DNA of 64,000 bases from Xiphias gladius (Eukaryota > Chordata > Actinopteri > Istiophoriformes > Xiphiidae), in the NCBI RefSeq assembly GCF_016859285.1, contig NC_053413.1:23998939-24062938 (forward strand). Reading direction: 5' to 3'. Under the pieces are notes generated by a model, which was given only the letters and a program-made list of their open reading frames with translations, did not search any database and was not told the DNA's origin. This document shows, piece by piece, positions 12,571-24,303 of this stretch. Both the position numbers and the translations under genes were made by a program. Within the stretch, counting starts at the first letter, position 1; every line of letters begins with the position of its first letter.

Positions 12571-15189
12571 AACTGATGAATAAACTGATCATTTGCGTTT
12601 TTAATTGAAGGACTGCCCTTTTAAACTTAGATTTATAAAAATTCAATCGATAGACCTCACAGCCAACAGTGTTCTTAGGGACTATTTCTTTGCCAGAAAA
12701 AAAATTCCAATGAAATCTTTAGTGTTTTGGGTTTTTTTTATGTTTTTTTTTGTTTTTTTTGGTTTATTTGTAATTCAGTTGAAGTGCCCATTTAAATTAA
12801 CATTTGTATCGGCTTCGCTTCTATCACTTGCACAACAGCAGATAGTTTTCCAATGTTGTATTATGATCATCTCAAGCTGGTTTATGTTACGGCTGGCGAT
12901 CAATCTACCGCTGAGCCAGCGATGCTAAGGACAAAGAGGCTTTGATTCGACAGAGGCTGCGTCATTGCTTCGGCCACAAACGGCCGGCAGACCTCAAGGT
13001 GGAAGGTGTGAACTTCATCACCGAGCGATCAATGACTGATGTGGTTGAAAGGGCAGTTGCTATTGTTCTTCTCTGATATGATGGGGGTTGAAAAGGTTAT
13101 TTCATTTTCCAGGAATCAGACACGAGTCTCCTGCAATAAAGGTGAGGTTCTGCTGAAATACCCACACAATATTTTCACTGTAATAACAGGTAGTATTAAT
13201 GAGGCCCCTAGAGACCTCATTATTATCAACCACACAGGTTGGTACATTATGATGCCCTAATGAACCTGACCGGACCGCCCCTGACTCTGACCTTCACTGC
13301 ATCATTTGTTGGTCTTTGAGCTGTTGCCAGACATTTGACAAATACTCTTTTACCCTCTGACACATTTCGTTTTTTTGTTTTTTTTTTATTGACACAGCAG
13401 TGGATCAACCCTGGCATGTCAGAAAAATCATCCACACCATTAATATTTATGCATCTGCACATCATCTTATTCATATTTCTAAACTGTAGTGGAAAAAAAA
13501 GTTAATCCTAACAAGATATATATGAGCACTTCCACTAGTCTCATTTCCAGTGATAATGAGCTTCAGCTGATGCAGACAAATGATGACAAGCGGTGAAGGT
13601 GGGGGGAGGTTTCCCTCATGTTGACCAGGGATTTGTTTGGAAAACCAACAATTGATGGCGAGGTCACTGAAGGTTAAATACATCAACACTGTCCTCCCTG
13701 AATATCTCTGTCACAACAGCTCATTCAAATTCAAAATTTATATTGATTGTGTTTCGATGCGCCAATAACTGATGCCGATCTCTTCCCTGCGGCCTGCAGA
13801 GGAGCCTCCTTCTTCTCCATTTATAACAGCTGACTGCTGCTGGAGCGCCGCCCATTCCCATTTCCTGGCCGGTTAGTTTCTCTATTTAAAAGACATTAAA
13901 AGCAGTGATAATTATCCGTGAACCATTTTATAATCTTTTATTCTTGTGGCTTAACTCGGTCAGCATTTTTTGTTAAAAAGAGCCAGTTTGCATTTGAAAA
14001 GTATTGCCTTCGTTCAGAGATAGCAAAACTTAAACTGAGTAAAAGTGATGTATGAACAGTTGGGAAGGAAATGTGCTATTAAAATAAATTTGCTTTGCCT
14101 TATCAGGGAACTAGAATGATTTCAAGGTTCACAAACCTTGATAAAAGTCCATCCCAGTTTAGGGCCTCCTGGTAATTTAGTCTTTTAGCATATAGCACTT
14201 TATTTTGATTTTATTTCCACTTTTCGAATCAGCTCACATTGCTGACTGTCGCTCGCCGCAGTGAACGTCGGTAGAAATATGACGTGTCAAATACAGTGTA
14301 ATGGTTCTTTAGTTTATGCAGCTCATTCACCGCAGTACGTCTTGCTATGTCATGAAAATAATGTAAGGCACAGTGCCCGTGGAAATGCCAAAGTCTTTTA
14401 AAGTGGACATACTCAAGAATAGCACCTTAATGTTATCTAAATGAGGTACTTCTGACTTAAGAAAAATAAAAAAATTTACTGTAAGAAGATGTAAATGACG
14501 AGACTGGTGTTATTCTATATGTTTATTATTATCAAAGTGGTCAAAAATATACAGTTTCACTTTTTAAAAGTCTCAGTAATTTATTTAAAACAGCAGCGCT
14601 TTGTAGTTTTTATCAAATGTTATTCAAACAGACGTAAGGAGCACTTTTTTTTTTTTTTTTTTGGGACCATTTTCAGCCACAAACTAATATGCATTTGGTG
14701 CTCCAGTCTGGTGAGTGTTCCCGGAAGCAGTACAGCGTATATGATACTGACTGATAATGGTAAATGAAGGAACACGTCACCCAGTGCTACAGTGTGGCTC
14801 ACTGATGGGTTTTCTGAACAACGATGGAGCTCTAGGACACGGACGAGCAGGATATCTCACGCTTTTCAATACACAGACGATAACTGTCAGCAGCATCAAT
14901 GCATTGCTGGTATTGGTCGTTTCATAGGGTTTGATGATGTTAAAAAAAAAAACACAGAATCTCTCCATCACCTGCCTTATTATTTTACTGTATTATCACT
15001 GTTTTATTACAGACATTTCCCTCTACTGAGTTCACTTTTTCAAAACAGTTCACACAGTTCTTTTTTTTTTTATTTTATTTCTTTTTTTTGCCATTTTTTG
15101 CATAAATTAAAGTGGTAATAATAGTAAAAAAAAAAAGTGGCACATTGTCCCGTACAGTTTACCGACTGTGTGCAGAGTTTATGAGGAAG
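12571..15189. other. Intergenic upstream of pold3
   Basis: AT-rich sequence with long T tracts near 12726-12760 and 14646-14662. No gene or named repeat is supported. Confidence 0.55.
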
Positions 15190-15350
15190 TGAAGTCAGCT
15201 GTGGCCTGTGTTGGCCTGTAGAGGGCAGCCGGCAGCCTCGCAGGAAACAGCGACAGACACGTGACCTTTAGCAGGAAGTAAATAAACCGCGTTCCCGCGC
15301 ACTTGAATCGGTTCGACGGGACCGCCACATTCACGGGCAACCCGAACAAG
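15190..15350 (+). promoter_or_regulatory. Probable pold3 promoter and 5' UTR
   Basis: The 160 bases before the pold3 start codon are GC-richer than the upstream DNA. They contain a perfect E-box CACGTG (15258-15263) and an E2F-like GTTCCCGCGC (15291-15300). An E2F-type site would fit a replication gene switched on in late G1/S. The transcription start is not visible, so the assignment rests on position and motif only. Confidence 0.4.
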
Positions 15351-18300
15351 ATGGACGAGCTTTATTTGGATAATATTGACGAATTTGTAAACGACCACAA
15401 CAAGATAGTAAGTGAAATCTTGGATCTCTTGTCTAGAAGCCATCCTGGGGGCGCTAATGCCAAGTTAGTACCGTTAGAACTGAGGTAGCCTCGATATAAT
15501 TAGCCGTTGAATTGCGTTCACAAAAATTGCTTGTAATGTCGTCTTGCTTTTCAGGGCAATGTATGTATCTGCCAATAGTATAATTCAGAATTAATACGAT
15601 TTGTATGGTTCTATTGGGAAATTCGGCTAATGAATCATCTAGGCAATAGTGCGTCAATCCAAAACAATCTCATTTTTTTTTTTTTTTTTTAATAGTTGAT
15701 TAGCTTCCCATGCCGCTTGTTAGCCGGCAGCGGTTCTGTTTTTGAAACAGACAAACATTAAGGGATTTGTCAAATGTCAGACAATAGTCAAAGGTTGAAA
15801 TTTCATCACGGTAACCGGGGAGTTGGAAATGCATCGACCTGAATGATGGAAGCACAAATGCTGGAGCGAATGGCAGGTTAGGTCGGTGGCCTTAGGACAT
15901 GTACAGTAGGGTTATTCTGGCACATTCAACGTTATTTTATCACCATTTATTTGAATAGTAACCTTTTTTTTTTAAGTATTTTTTTCTCTTGGTTTTCTCA
16001 TTCATGTGGCAAGCTAAATGTTGTGTGTTTCCTGTTTACCAGGTGACCTATAAATGGCTGAGTCTAACACTTGGAGTCCATGTCAACACAGCAAAGCAGT
16101 GAGTGTCCATCCTTCTCTTTATGCATAATAAATATGCTTAATTGGGAACAATCCAAAGATATGTATTTTCAAAATCCTGTAGTAAAAAAATTGCCAAGCT
16201 TCAGAGTGTTTGATTTTGTTTTAACAGCCTTTCAAAAACTTTGCCTAAATAAAACACTGTGTAATATCATCAGCACTAAGAAAATAAGAATAAGATTTAT
16301 CGCCAACTTTCAGCACCGGACATTTTATGATACCAATAAAGACACATTTTTCTTCTCAGTACCCAAATATAATTATAAGTCCAAGTCCACGAGGCAAAAC
16401 CAGGTTTACTGGCACTTTATAGGTTGTAATGGTATGGACTGACTTGTTGTAGATAAAGTATGGCCTCAGGTAAACTATAAGAATAAGTGCGGAGAAATAG
16501 GGTTTGGGTAGTCAGAGTAGCTGCAAGAAAACAGTTGTTTTCAATGTCAGAAATTAGTCCAAAGCGATGTCCTCAGATGTCTTGTTTTTTTTCCAACCAA
16601 CAGTCCAAAACCCAAATGTATTCAGTTTACTCTCGTATATGACAAAGAAAAGCATCAAATCATGACATTTAAGAAGCCAGAACCAGCAAAGGTTTGGCAT
16701 TTTTGCTTTAAAAATTTCCGAAAAAATCAATTTGATCATTTGATTGAGTAGTTGCAGATTAATTTTCTGTTGATCAGTTAATCGACAAATCCTTGCAAGT
16801 CTAATTTTCAAAGAAATACTGTGTATACCCGAGTCAAATATGAAAAACTCAAAAATGTGTACCGTCATAAAACGATTAAAATGTGCGTCTTTTCTTCAGA
16901 ATGCTCTACCATTACCTGGATCACAAAAGGAAGGAAAGTTCAGCCCAGCTCCATGCCACCTATCTTGTGTCGGGGAAGTTTGTGGACAATGGCCTGACGG
17001 TGAGTAGCAAGACCTGTTTTGGGATTGTTTGCACATTTCTGGACATACAAAACCGCTGTTTTGATTGGTTTTATTGACAGTGCGTTTGCTTCTCAGAGCC
17101 ACAAGGTGTCAGTTGTCAGAGAAGAGCAACTGGAAGGTGTGTAAAGATGGTTTCCCTCAGCCCCGTGCAGTATTTACTCTTGTTGCTTCTGTTTTTAGTC
17201 TCTAGGCTGCAAAAGTAAAATTATACTTATTATTTCATATAATAAAAGTCACAAATCACACTGTGCTCTTGTGTCCTTGAGTTTGATTATTGAAATTGTT
17301 TCCATTTTGTTTATTTACGGAGTTAGCTGTAGTAGAGGAGGCAGAGGCGTCTAACCTGGGGTTTTTTATTTTTGCAGATTTCAAAACCAAGATGAGCTTG
17401 ATAGTCAGTGTCCATGTCTACAGTGTCCAGAAAGCTTTACTGAAAGACAGCGGCCCGCTCTACAGCGTTGACTATGATGCTGTGAAAGACAATCTTAAGG
17501 ACTGCAGCAGGTATGTTGATCATATTAATGAGGGTTTTTTTTTTTCCCCCAGCAAGGACAGGTGACCACAAGAAGCAGTTGAAAAAACAGCCAAAAGGTC
17601 TCCCCTCTGATTGTTGGATGGCCCGTATTCAGTTGAATATATGTCCTTTCGCTTGGTTTGTAGATACAGTGCGATCCACTGTACCAATGCGGTGCCCATG
17701 TCGTCTCTGGAGCTGCAGCAGACGAGAGAAATGGAACGGGCTCCCACGCAAGAGCCTGCAGCAAAAAAGTCTGTCATGAATGGAGAGGCTAATCTAGCTT
17801 CAAAACCGTCCACCAAGCCACAAAAAGGCATCATGGGAATGTTTGCAAATAAAGCTACTCCTAAGAACCAGGACAGCGGCAAAGGGGTTAAGTCGGAACA
17901 GAGAGAAGATGCACCCGTGGTATGCTTTTGTGTCCTTTGGTCTCCAAAAAAGTAAATAACCAGAGTAGGAGAAGGATAAAAGTAGATGTCTGTAATTGTG
18001 TTTTGTATTTTAGGTTGATGCCCCCAAAAGCAAACCAGCTGGAAAACCCAATCCAATGACGAACTTCTTTGGGAATCAAACATCAAGTGAGGAATATTAC
18101 CAGTGATGTATAAGAACATAGCCTCAGTGCTTTTTGCTCCAAGTTTAGTTTTTGAAATATTTTAAGAGAGGGTAACAAAAAATCACAAGCCACATTGGAA
18201 GTGTGGACTGCCGCCAAGTTTGAATGTGGTAACCAGTGCAGTTTCAGACGTTACAAGCAGTCGTGTTGGCCGACTTCGTTCGATTACTACATTTTCTCTT

Positions 18301-20319
18301 TCTCGCGTCTTCAGAGAAACCTGGCAAAACTGTGAAGGAGGAAGAAGCACCTCAGTCGTCCTGCACAGCAGAGCAGCAACACCAGAGTTCACGGCCTGTA
18401 GCTGCTGCAGTGGAATCACCAAACGACATTAAGAAAGATTCCAAGAGGTAGGGGTGGGTGTGTAGGTGTGTAGTTGTGTGCCTGTTTATATTCATGTGGG
18501 AAATCTGTAGTCGGACAGTAATGATCTTGCGCTCATTAAAAGAAAATAAAAGACTTCGTTTAAACTTATTTAAATAAACGTCTTTTATTTTTTAAGCAAA
18601 ACCAAGCGAATTGAAGATTCTGACAGCGAGGAGGAAAAAATGAAGAAGAAAAAGAGGCGAAGGATTAAGAATCCTGAACCAGACAGCAGCGATGAAGATG
18701 GTGAGCTGTTTACTTCACTTATTTGTTCACTTATTTATTTATTTTTTTCAGTGATTTTTGTATTTTGTAAAACTTTAATGAACAATTTAACAATGGTCCC
18801 GTAAATGCATGAAAAATGGTGAAATGAAAATGAGGAAAAACACATTTTTGTTGTTAATTTTTAGCATAGTTGTTGTGCGGTCTTCCATAATGTTATAGTC
18901 AGTGAAGGATAATTCCTGACTACAGTTTGGGAAGATATAGTTTAGTTTATTCATATTGTAAAGTTTTTAGAAAACTAATATTAGTTCACCCGTCCAGTCA
19001 TTCCAGATTCTCCTCAGCAGATGGAAACAAGAGAACCATCACCAAGTCCTAAAAAGGAGGTCGAGTCTGTTTCACATTCGCACGTAAGTTTTCGATGTAG
19101 TGTTGATCTAATAACTGTGTATCAAATCAATTTCCACTAACAGTCTTCAAGGAAACTTTCTTACTGTTTTTAACACTGAATGGCTAATTGAACGTTCTCG
19201 TTCTCACGTGTTTTTGTGTGTTCTTCTTCTACAGCAGGGTCTCTCTGAGATGAAGACAAGGAAGAGGAGACGAGTGCTGAAATCTCGTACCTTTGTGGAC
19301 GACGAAGGTTGCATTGGTATGAACAGCAGACAGAGGCGTGAAAACTCGTCTTCCGACTGGATTCAATTTGTTGTATCTTCCTTCTACAAAAAGCAAAAAC
19401 GGCTTCCAACAACTTTATTTTTGTGTCTTTACAACTTTGCTAACTTTTAACTGTGTGTGGTAATAATAATCCCAATGGTCAATATACATTCAGAAAAATA
19501 TTTACTACCTTTTTTTAAAAGCCTTTGAATACGTGGCCTTTGTTGACATTGTGTCGGAGAGGGGATGGATTTTGTCCGTAACTGTAGTATACTGCCACCC
19601 AACGATTTTTGCTATTGATTTATCTGCTAAATATTTTCTCAACAGTCATCTGGTCTATAAAACACAAGGAACACTGTGCAAAAATGACCAACATAATTTT
19701 TAAGTTAGTTTTCAGGGCTGGTGCTTTTGTCCAACCAACTGTCCAAAACTTAAAGATATTTATTTTACTATTATGGAGGACTTAAGAAACAGTAAACGTT
19801 CACATTCAGGAAAATGGCAAACAGCCTAAACTATTACTTGATTGATCAAAATAGTCAATTAACTGAATGATCATCAAGTATTTATTTCAACTGTTTCAAT
19901 TACATTGTAATTTTTTTTTTATCTATAATTTTTACCTGTCTTGTATTTAATTGTATTTATAAGTGCTTCTAATTTAATTTCGACATGTGTATGAATGGGA
20001 TTTGACAAAATACTTTAAAGAACTTTTAAATGTAATGTAGTTTTAAGAACCCATTCAAGCCTAATTTTGGATTATTTAATAACTTGTTTTTTTTGTTTTT
20101 TTTCTCTTCACAGTGACGGAGAAAGTCTATGAGAGCGAATCGTACTCTGAGGCAGAAGATGATATTCAGGCCACCAAACAAGCTCCAAAAGATCCCATTC
20201 CAGCAAAGCTACCAGCAAGTAACAGAGAGGACGAGAAGAAAAGTCATAAGAAAACGTCTGCTAACGGAAATAAAGGAACTAAACAAGCCTCCATTATGGG
20301 ATTTTTCCAAAAAAAATAA
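15351..20319 (+). CDS. pold3: DNA polymerase delta subunit 3 (p66/Pol32)
   Basis: This is an accessory subunit of DNA polymerase delta, acting in the nucleus in lagging-strand synthesis and break-induced replication. It bridges the p50 subunit and PCNA. Twelve exons join in phase to 441 residues (human about 466): 15351-15407, 16043-16098, 16900-16999, 17097-17136, 17378-17510, 17664-17919, 18014-18086, 18315-18447, 18597-18700, 18998-19083, 19235-19316, 20114-20319. The N-terminus MDELYLDNIDEFV and HVNTAKQMLY match the winged-helix p50-binding domain. KGIMGMF (183-189) and NFFG (231-234) are conserved short motifs. A basic nuclear-localisation patch lies at 297-307. The protein ends in a PIP-box, QASIMGFF (431-438), for PCNA binding. 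All introns are GT-AG. The start has no competing upstream ATG in frame. Confidence 0.96.
16554..16810. repeat. Dispersed fish repeat in pold3 intron 2
   Basis: Contains the diagnostic phrases CCAACCAACAGTCCAAAACCC, TTGGCATTTTTGCTT and GATTAATTTTCTGTTGATCAG. These belong to an abundant fish interspersed element that carries many short 'TTAATCGA'-like motifs. The same family recurs at 19640-19900 and, inverted, at 61790-62110. It has no coding capacity. Confidence 0.7.
19640..19900. repeat. Second copy of the dispersed fish repeat, pold3 intron 11
   Basis: Shares GGTCTATAAAA, GTCCAACCAACTGTCCAAAAC and AAGATATTTATTTTACTAT with the family described at 16554. The tail is TGATCAAAATAGTCAATTAA. 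It is more decayed than the intron 2 copy. Confidence 0.65.
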
Positions 20320-20510
20320 CAGTAGGCAGGATCAGACACTCTGATTGGCACTACACAACAAGCACTGCTACAGACTTTCTGTAATGATCTTAACTGACTC
20401 TTAGCTGAAACACATCTTATGGACACATGGACATGTCCAGTTCAGGACGACAAACATTTTAATTTTTGAACGTACCATTACCAGTTTAAATGTGAATACG
20501 AGACCTGCTT

Positions 20511-20562
20511 AATAAACATTGTTTGAAACTTAAACTAAACATATGTCTCGCCTCCAAATAAA
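20511..20562 (+). terminator. pold3 polyadenylation signals
   Basis: AATAAA at 20511-20516 lies about 190 bases after the stop codon, and a second AATAAA lies near 20557. The 3' UTR is therefore probably 210-270 bases long. Confidence 0.6.
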
Positions 20563-20737
20563 ATCAAGAATGTGTTATAAATGATAATTTTCATGGAGGT
20601 TGACAGTTCAGTTTAAGAAGAAATTACAAGTCTCCTGTATAGAATCAAGTGAGTGGTTACAAAAAATGATGATACTCTAATTGTAGAAAAAGATGTTACT
20701 GTCTTTGCTTTTCAGTTACCATATTCTCAGAGGTTAG

Positions 20738-20876
<139 letters not shown>

Positions 20877-21112
20877 ATTGCATAAGATCACATCCTCAAA
20901 TTGCTTGTTTTTTTTCCTGATGAACAGCCCTAATCCCCGAGGTGTTTGAGTTACAGTTAAATGCTATAAAACTGTAAAAGTCAAATGGCCAAGAGACTGG
21001 CATTTTTTTTTCTTAAGAAACGGCTGAAAAGATCTATCATTAAAATTGTTGATGATGGGCTTTAAGTCTGAGCTTATTATCACCAAATAGTCATGTTGCA
21101 CTGCAGGTCATA

Positions 21113-23499
21113 TCAAGCAGTCGCTGCAGATGTCCTCAGTTCAACAGTCGCCCCCTCCTCTGTTTTCCGTTTGCCAGGCTGGAGCTTCCACAGGACGAAA
21201 AGAATGGACAAACGCTGAAACACGGGGGAAAAAAAACAAGGTTAGTGGGTTTCCACAATACTGTTATCATTGTGACGCTCACAAGGGACATTTTGGACAA
21301 CCGCAGAGCATCTCAAAGGATATGGCTGTCTGCGTGGACTCAAATCCCCACTGACATAGTGCTGAAGCAGCCAGCATGTCAGCCTATTGGTCAGCCATGT
21401 GGTGAAAATCAGCTACGTGTCCCCAGTAGATGTCACTTCGCACCTGGGAGTTGAGTGATAGATGGAAACTAGCATTATATCAAGAGCTAGAAGATGCTGC
21501 TGATTGTACTTGTATATTCAACCGTTAAGTCATTTTGGTTGGTCATGTAGGCTGAAAATGATGCTTGGTCTCACACAAGGCCTAAACAGCCTGTCTATGA
21601 GGATAATAGTATGTGAATAAGAAAACAGCCTACGGATGTTTAAATCTTAAGGGGGAACTCCAATATCGCTGGGGTTTTTTGTTTCTTTTTCCATTGTCAG
21701 TCTGACAGTGTCATAGAAGTACAATGCTAATCGGTGGAGTACTATTTCAAAGTCAGCACCATTGTGAATGAATAACTGGTGAAACAAGTGATCTTGATCA
21801 ATAAAACTTAGCATATTTATATTTGTAGACGGGTTTGGTGCAGTTTCCCACTGTCACTGTCCACAACTTTCAACAACTCTTTGTGGATATTGTTGTGGAT
21901 CCATCAACTATGGAGGCACTACGTTAAGTGGTCTCTCAGACCACGTATTGGTGGGTGGCCATAGATTATAAGATGTCAGTTCTTTTTGAGGCATCCAGAG
22001 TTGCAGAAAAGTCTTCTTTCAACACTGACCTGTCTGAATGTTCCTGATGTCAAACACATCTGTCCAGCTGCCCACAGTGGCACCAAGAGAACAGAGGAGA
22101 GAGTCATGGTCAACCCTAGGGCGTAGGCCCAGTCAGGGTAATTGTACCAGTTGTCCATCTTTAGGTGTGGACTCAAATTGCAATCAACTTACTAACGAAA
22201 TCAAATTCACTGCATCACATCAGGGATGACATTTGCTTGTAATGCCACTTGAATGACACTGGAAGGTACATATGTAAAAGTCGAATGCAAATCAACCAAA
22301 TCTAGCTGTACTGCATTGACACGGGAAGACAAATTCAATAAGTGAGGAAACTGCCAAAGTGGAAGAAAGTGTGTGAAATCATTGGCAGCCAGTGGGGAGG
22401 GCCAAACTGTTCAGAGTGTTAATCGTTTCCGACTCACCGTTGACAGCATAGGGCTGATGTATTTCCAGCACAGTTTAAAGAAAATAGACGGTCTCTGTCC
22501 TGACATGTCCTCAATGATGTTAAAAAAGCGGTCAGCTTGAAATAAGAGTGTGATCAAGACTGGAAGGCAATTTGTTAAACAGATGTTCAGATGTCAAAAC
22601 TTTTATTCAGATATTAATGCGATCAGTCTGAACAAAGCTATTGGATCATTCTGATTGGTATTGAAAACACTTTCAAATTAACACGGTTTTTCTTAATGGC
22701 ACCATTGGACAACAATACACTGATAACTTCCCCTGAGATACATATTTCTCTGGATTTTCTCCAGATCCCTGCTTATATACTTCTTAAATGTGATAAACGT
22801 TTTTTAAATGAAGAATTTTCTTCATATTACTAACCTGAATTATAGCAACATCAAGGGATCTTCTTGTCCATAAATATCTAATAAGCACCCTCCAATGCCT
22901 GTCCCAGGAAAACAAGAGTGACTTTTCTGCAATTGTTTTTTTCCCCCCAAAACTCTTAAAATAGCTATGGAAAAAACCTCTACTTACAAAGTCTGACACA
23001 GGAATTGCTCACTTTTGTAACTACAGATCCATGTCCATTCCTCTATTTCTTGGCAAACTTCTGGAGTTGATTCTTTTTAACCAACTAAATGTTTGTACGA
23101 ATAACATCAATATATTCAAACAACATTGTTCAACCATGACTCTGTGGCAGCCTGACTGAATGTAGTAAATGCTTGTACTGATTATTGAGTTCCTCAAAGA
23201 AGCATTCTGGGCCCTCTTCTATTTTCCTAATAAATGTTCCGTCTGGGCAACATTATACTCATAATAATGTGAATTACCATTATTACACAGACGACACACA
23301 ATCTTATATCTCTGTTTCACCTGTCAACTGCCACTCAGTGTTTGCTCTTATTGCCTGTCTTACCTGCTTTGTAATTGGTAAGTGATTTTTACTCACCAAA
23401 AATCCAGCCATTAACCAGGCATTGACATGCAGCCATAAAGTCGTGGCTGGCTCTTGTACAACCGTAATAATCAATAAGCTGGAATACATCAATGCCTCC
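21113..23499 (-). pseudogene. SLC6 transporter copy B: exons 11-14 only (truncated)
   Basis: Four minus-strand blocks match the last exons of the intact SLC6 gene at 27181-33864: exon 11 (23397-23499, 103 nt, [13 protein letters not shown]), exon 12 (22438-22535, ADRFFNIIEDMSGQ), exon 13 (22030 to about 22180, ends TLSSVLLVPLWAAGQ) and exon 14 (21113-21184, ends VELRTSAATA). Exon 12 lacks one codon at its acceptor compared with the intact gene. The 5' end of exon 13 is replaced by unrelated bases. No exons 1-10 are found upstream, where the sequence switches to an inverted copy near 23948. All remaining frames are open, so decay may be recent, but the copy lacks transmembrane segments 1-8 and cannot encode a transporter. 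Confidence 0.85.
22890..23345 (+). mobile_element. L2/Rex-like LINE reverse-transcriptase fragment
   Basis: It lies in an intron of SLC6 copy B, on the opposite strand. One frame reads KPLLTKSD then CNYRSMSIPLFLGKLLELI, the RT finger region 'NYRPxSxLPFLxKxLE'. A second block at 23200-23330 reads NVNYHYYTDDTQSYISVS, the RT catalytic F/YxDD box in the form YTDD. Frames are interrupted by stops, for example after WQPD near 23155. It is dead. Confidence 0.82.
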
Positions 23500-23947
23500 C
23501 TAGAACAGACAAAGACAACTGAATAATAGACGTAAGAGAAGAGGAAACATTTGGTAAAACAAAAAATACCAGCGTCATGCAGATTTGACCGATTTTCACA
23601 TTTCTCTGGCCGACTCTTACAGATTATTGGATATTGTATTTGCATTAACGCAATTAAAGACATTTTTTCACCAGATTTGACAGCGATCGCATTATCAGTC
23701 ACTACCTCTCACTTCATAGCCGGCGCAGAAAACAATTCTTGAGACTTTCTGTCGATTTTGTCAGTATTAAAAGGAAACGTCATTGCATTTTTTAATACTG
23801 AATCAAAACTCTAACAATATGGGCTGTCCTCGTTCAGCTCAGTCCTAGCCAGGAACATACTTCTTGTTTTCTGTCTGTCTTTATACTGTCCACTGTCCAG
23901 TAAAGGCAAAAAAGCCAATAAAAAAAACTCTTAAGGAAAAAAAATTT

Positions 23948-24303
23948 TTCCTTAATTTGACTACAGCCTGTACTCAAGGAAGCGATCGGGACATAGATAC
24001 ACACAAAACCAGTTTTTCCATTGTTAAGGGCAAACATTGGAAAACATTAATGCCACTATGTTAAAAAAGGTTGAGTTTGTCATTTAGTAAACTAAGTTGC
24101 AGAACTTGACATCTCTATGCTACAGCTTGTCTCATTATTTTATGTGTAGCTCCCTACAAATTTGTCCTCAGACTAGGTTTGGCAGTTTGAGATGGGAGAT
24201 GGCCTTGTGTCTTCTGTCCTGCCGGGTGTTCTGCTACTACAGTGTCTGGAAAGGTGTCAGATCTTCTGAAAACGTCCTGTGGATGCATTTCATCTAAAAT
24301 GTT
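23948..24303. repeat. Long direct repeat, copy 1 (partner 33951-34313)
   Basis: About 355 bases here are nearly identical to 33951-34313 in the same orientation. Both start at TTCCTTAATTTGACTACAG and end at CATTTCATCTAAAATGTTC, and both contain an SLC6 exon 5 remnant. Both are followed at the same base by LINE sequence. They represent a segmental duplication. Confidence 0.9.

Noticed and set aside
15303-15488. Longer N-terminus for pold3 from a TTG at 15303
   Set aside because: The conserved protein starts at MDELYLDN (15351). The upstream residues have no counterpart in the family, and reading on past 15407 enters intron 1.
17520-18119. 199-codon open frame on the minus strand
   Set aside because: It is the antisense shadow of pold3 exons 6 and 7 and crosses their introns. 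No family resemblance or splice logic supports it.
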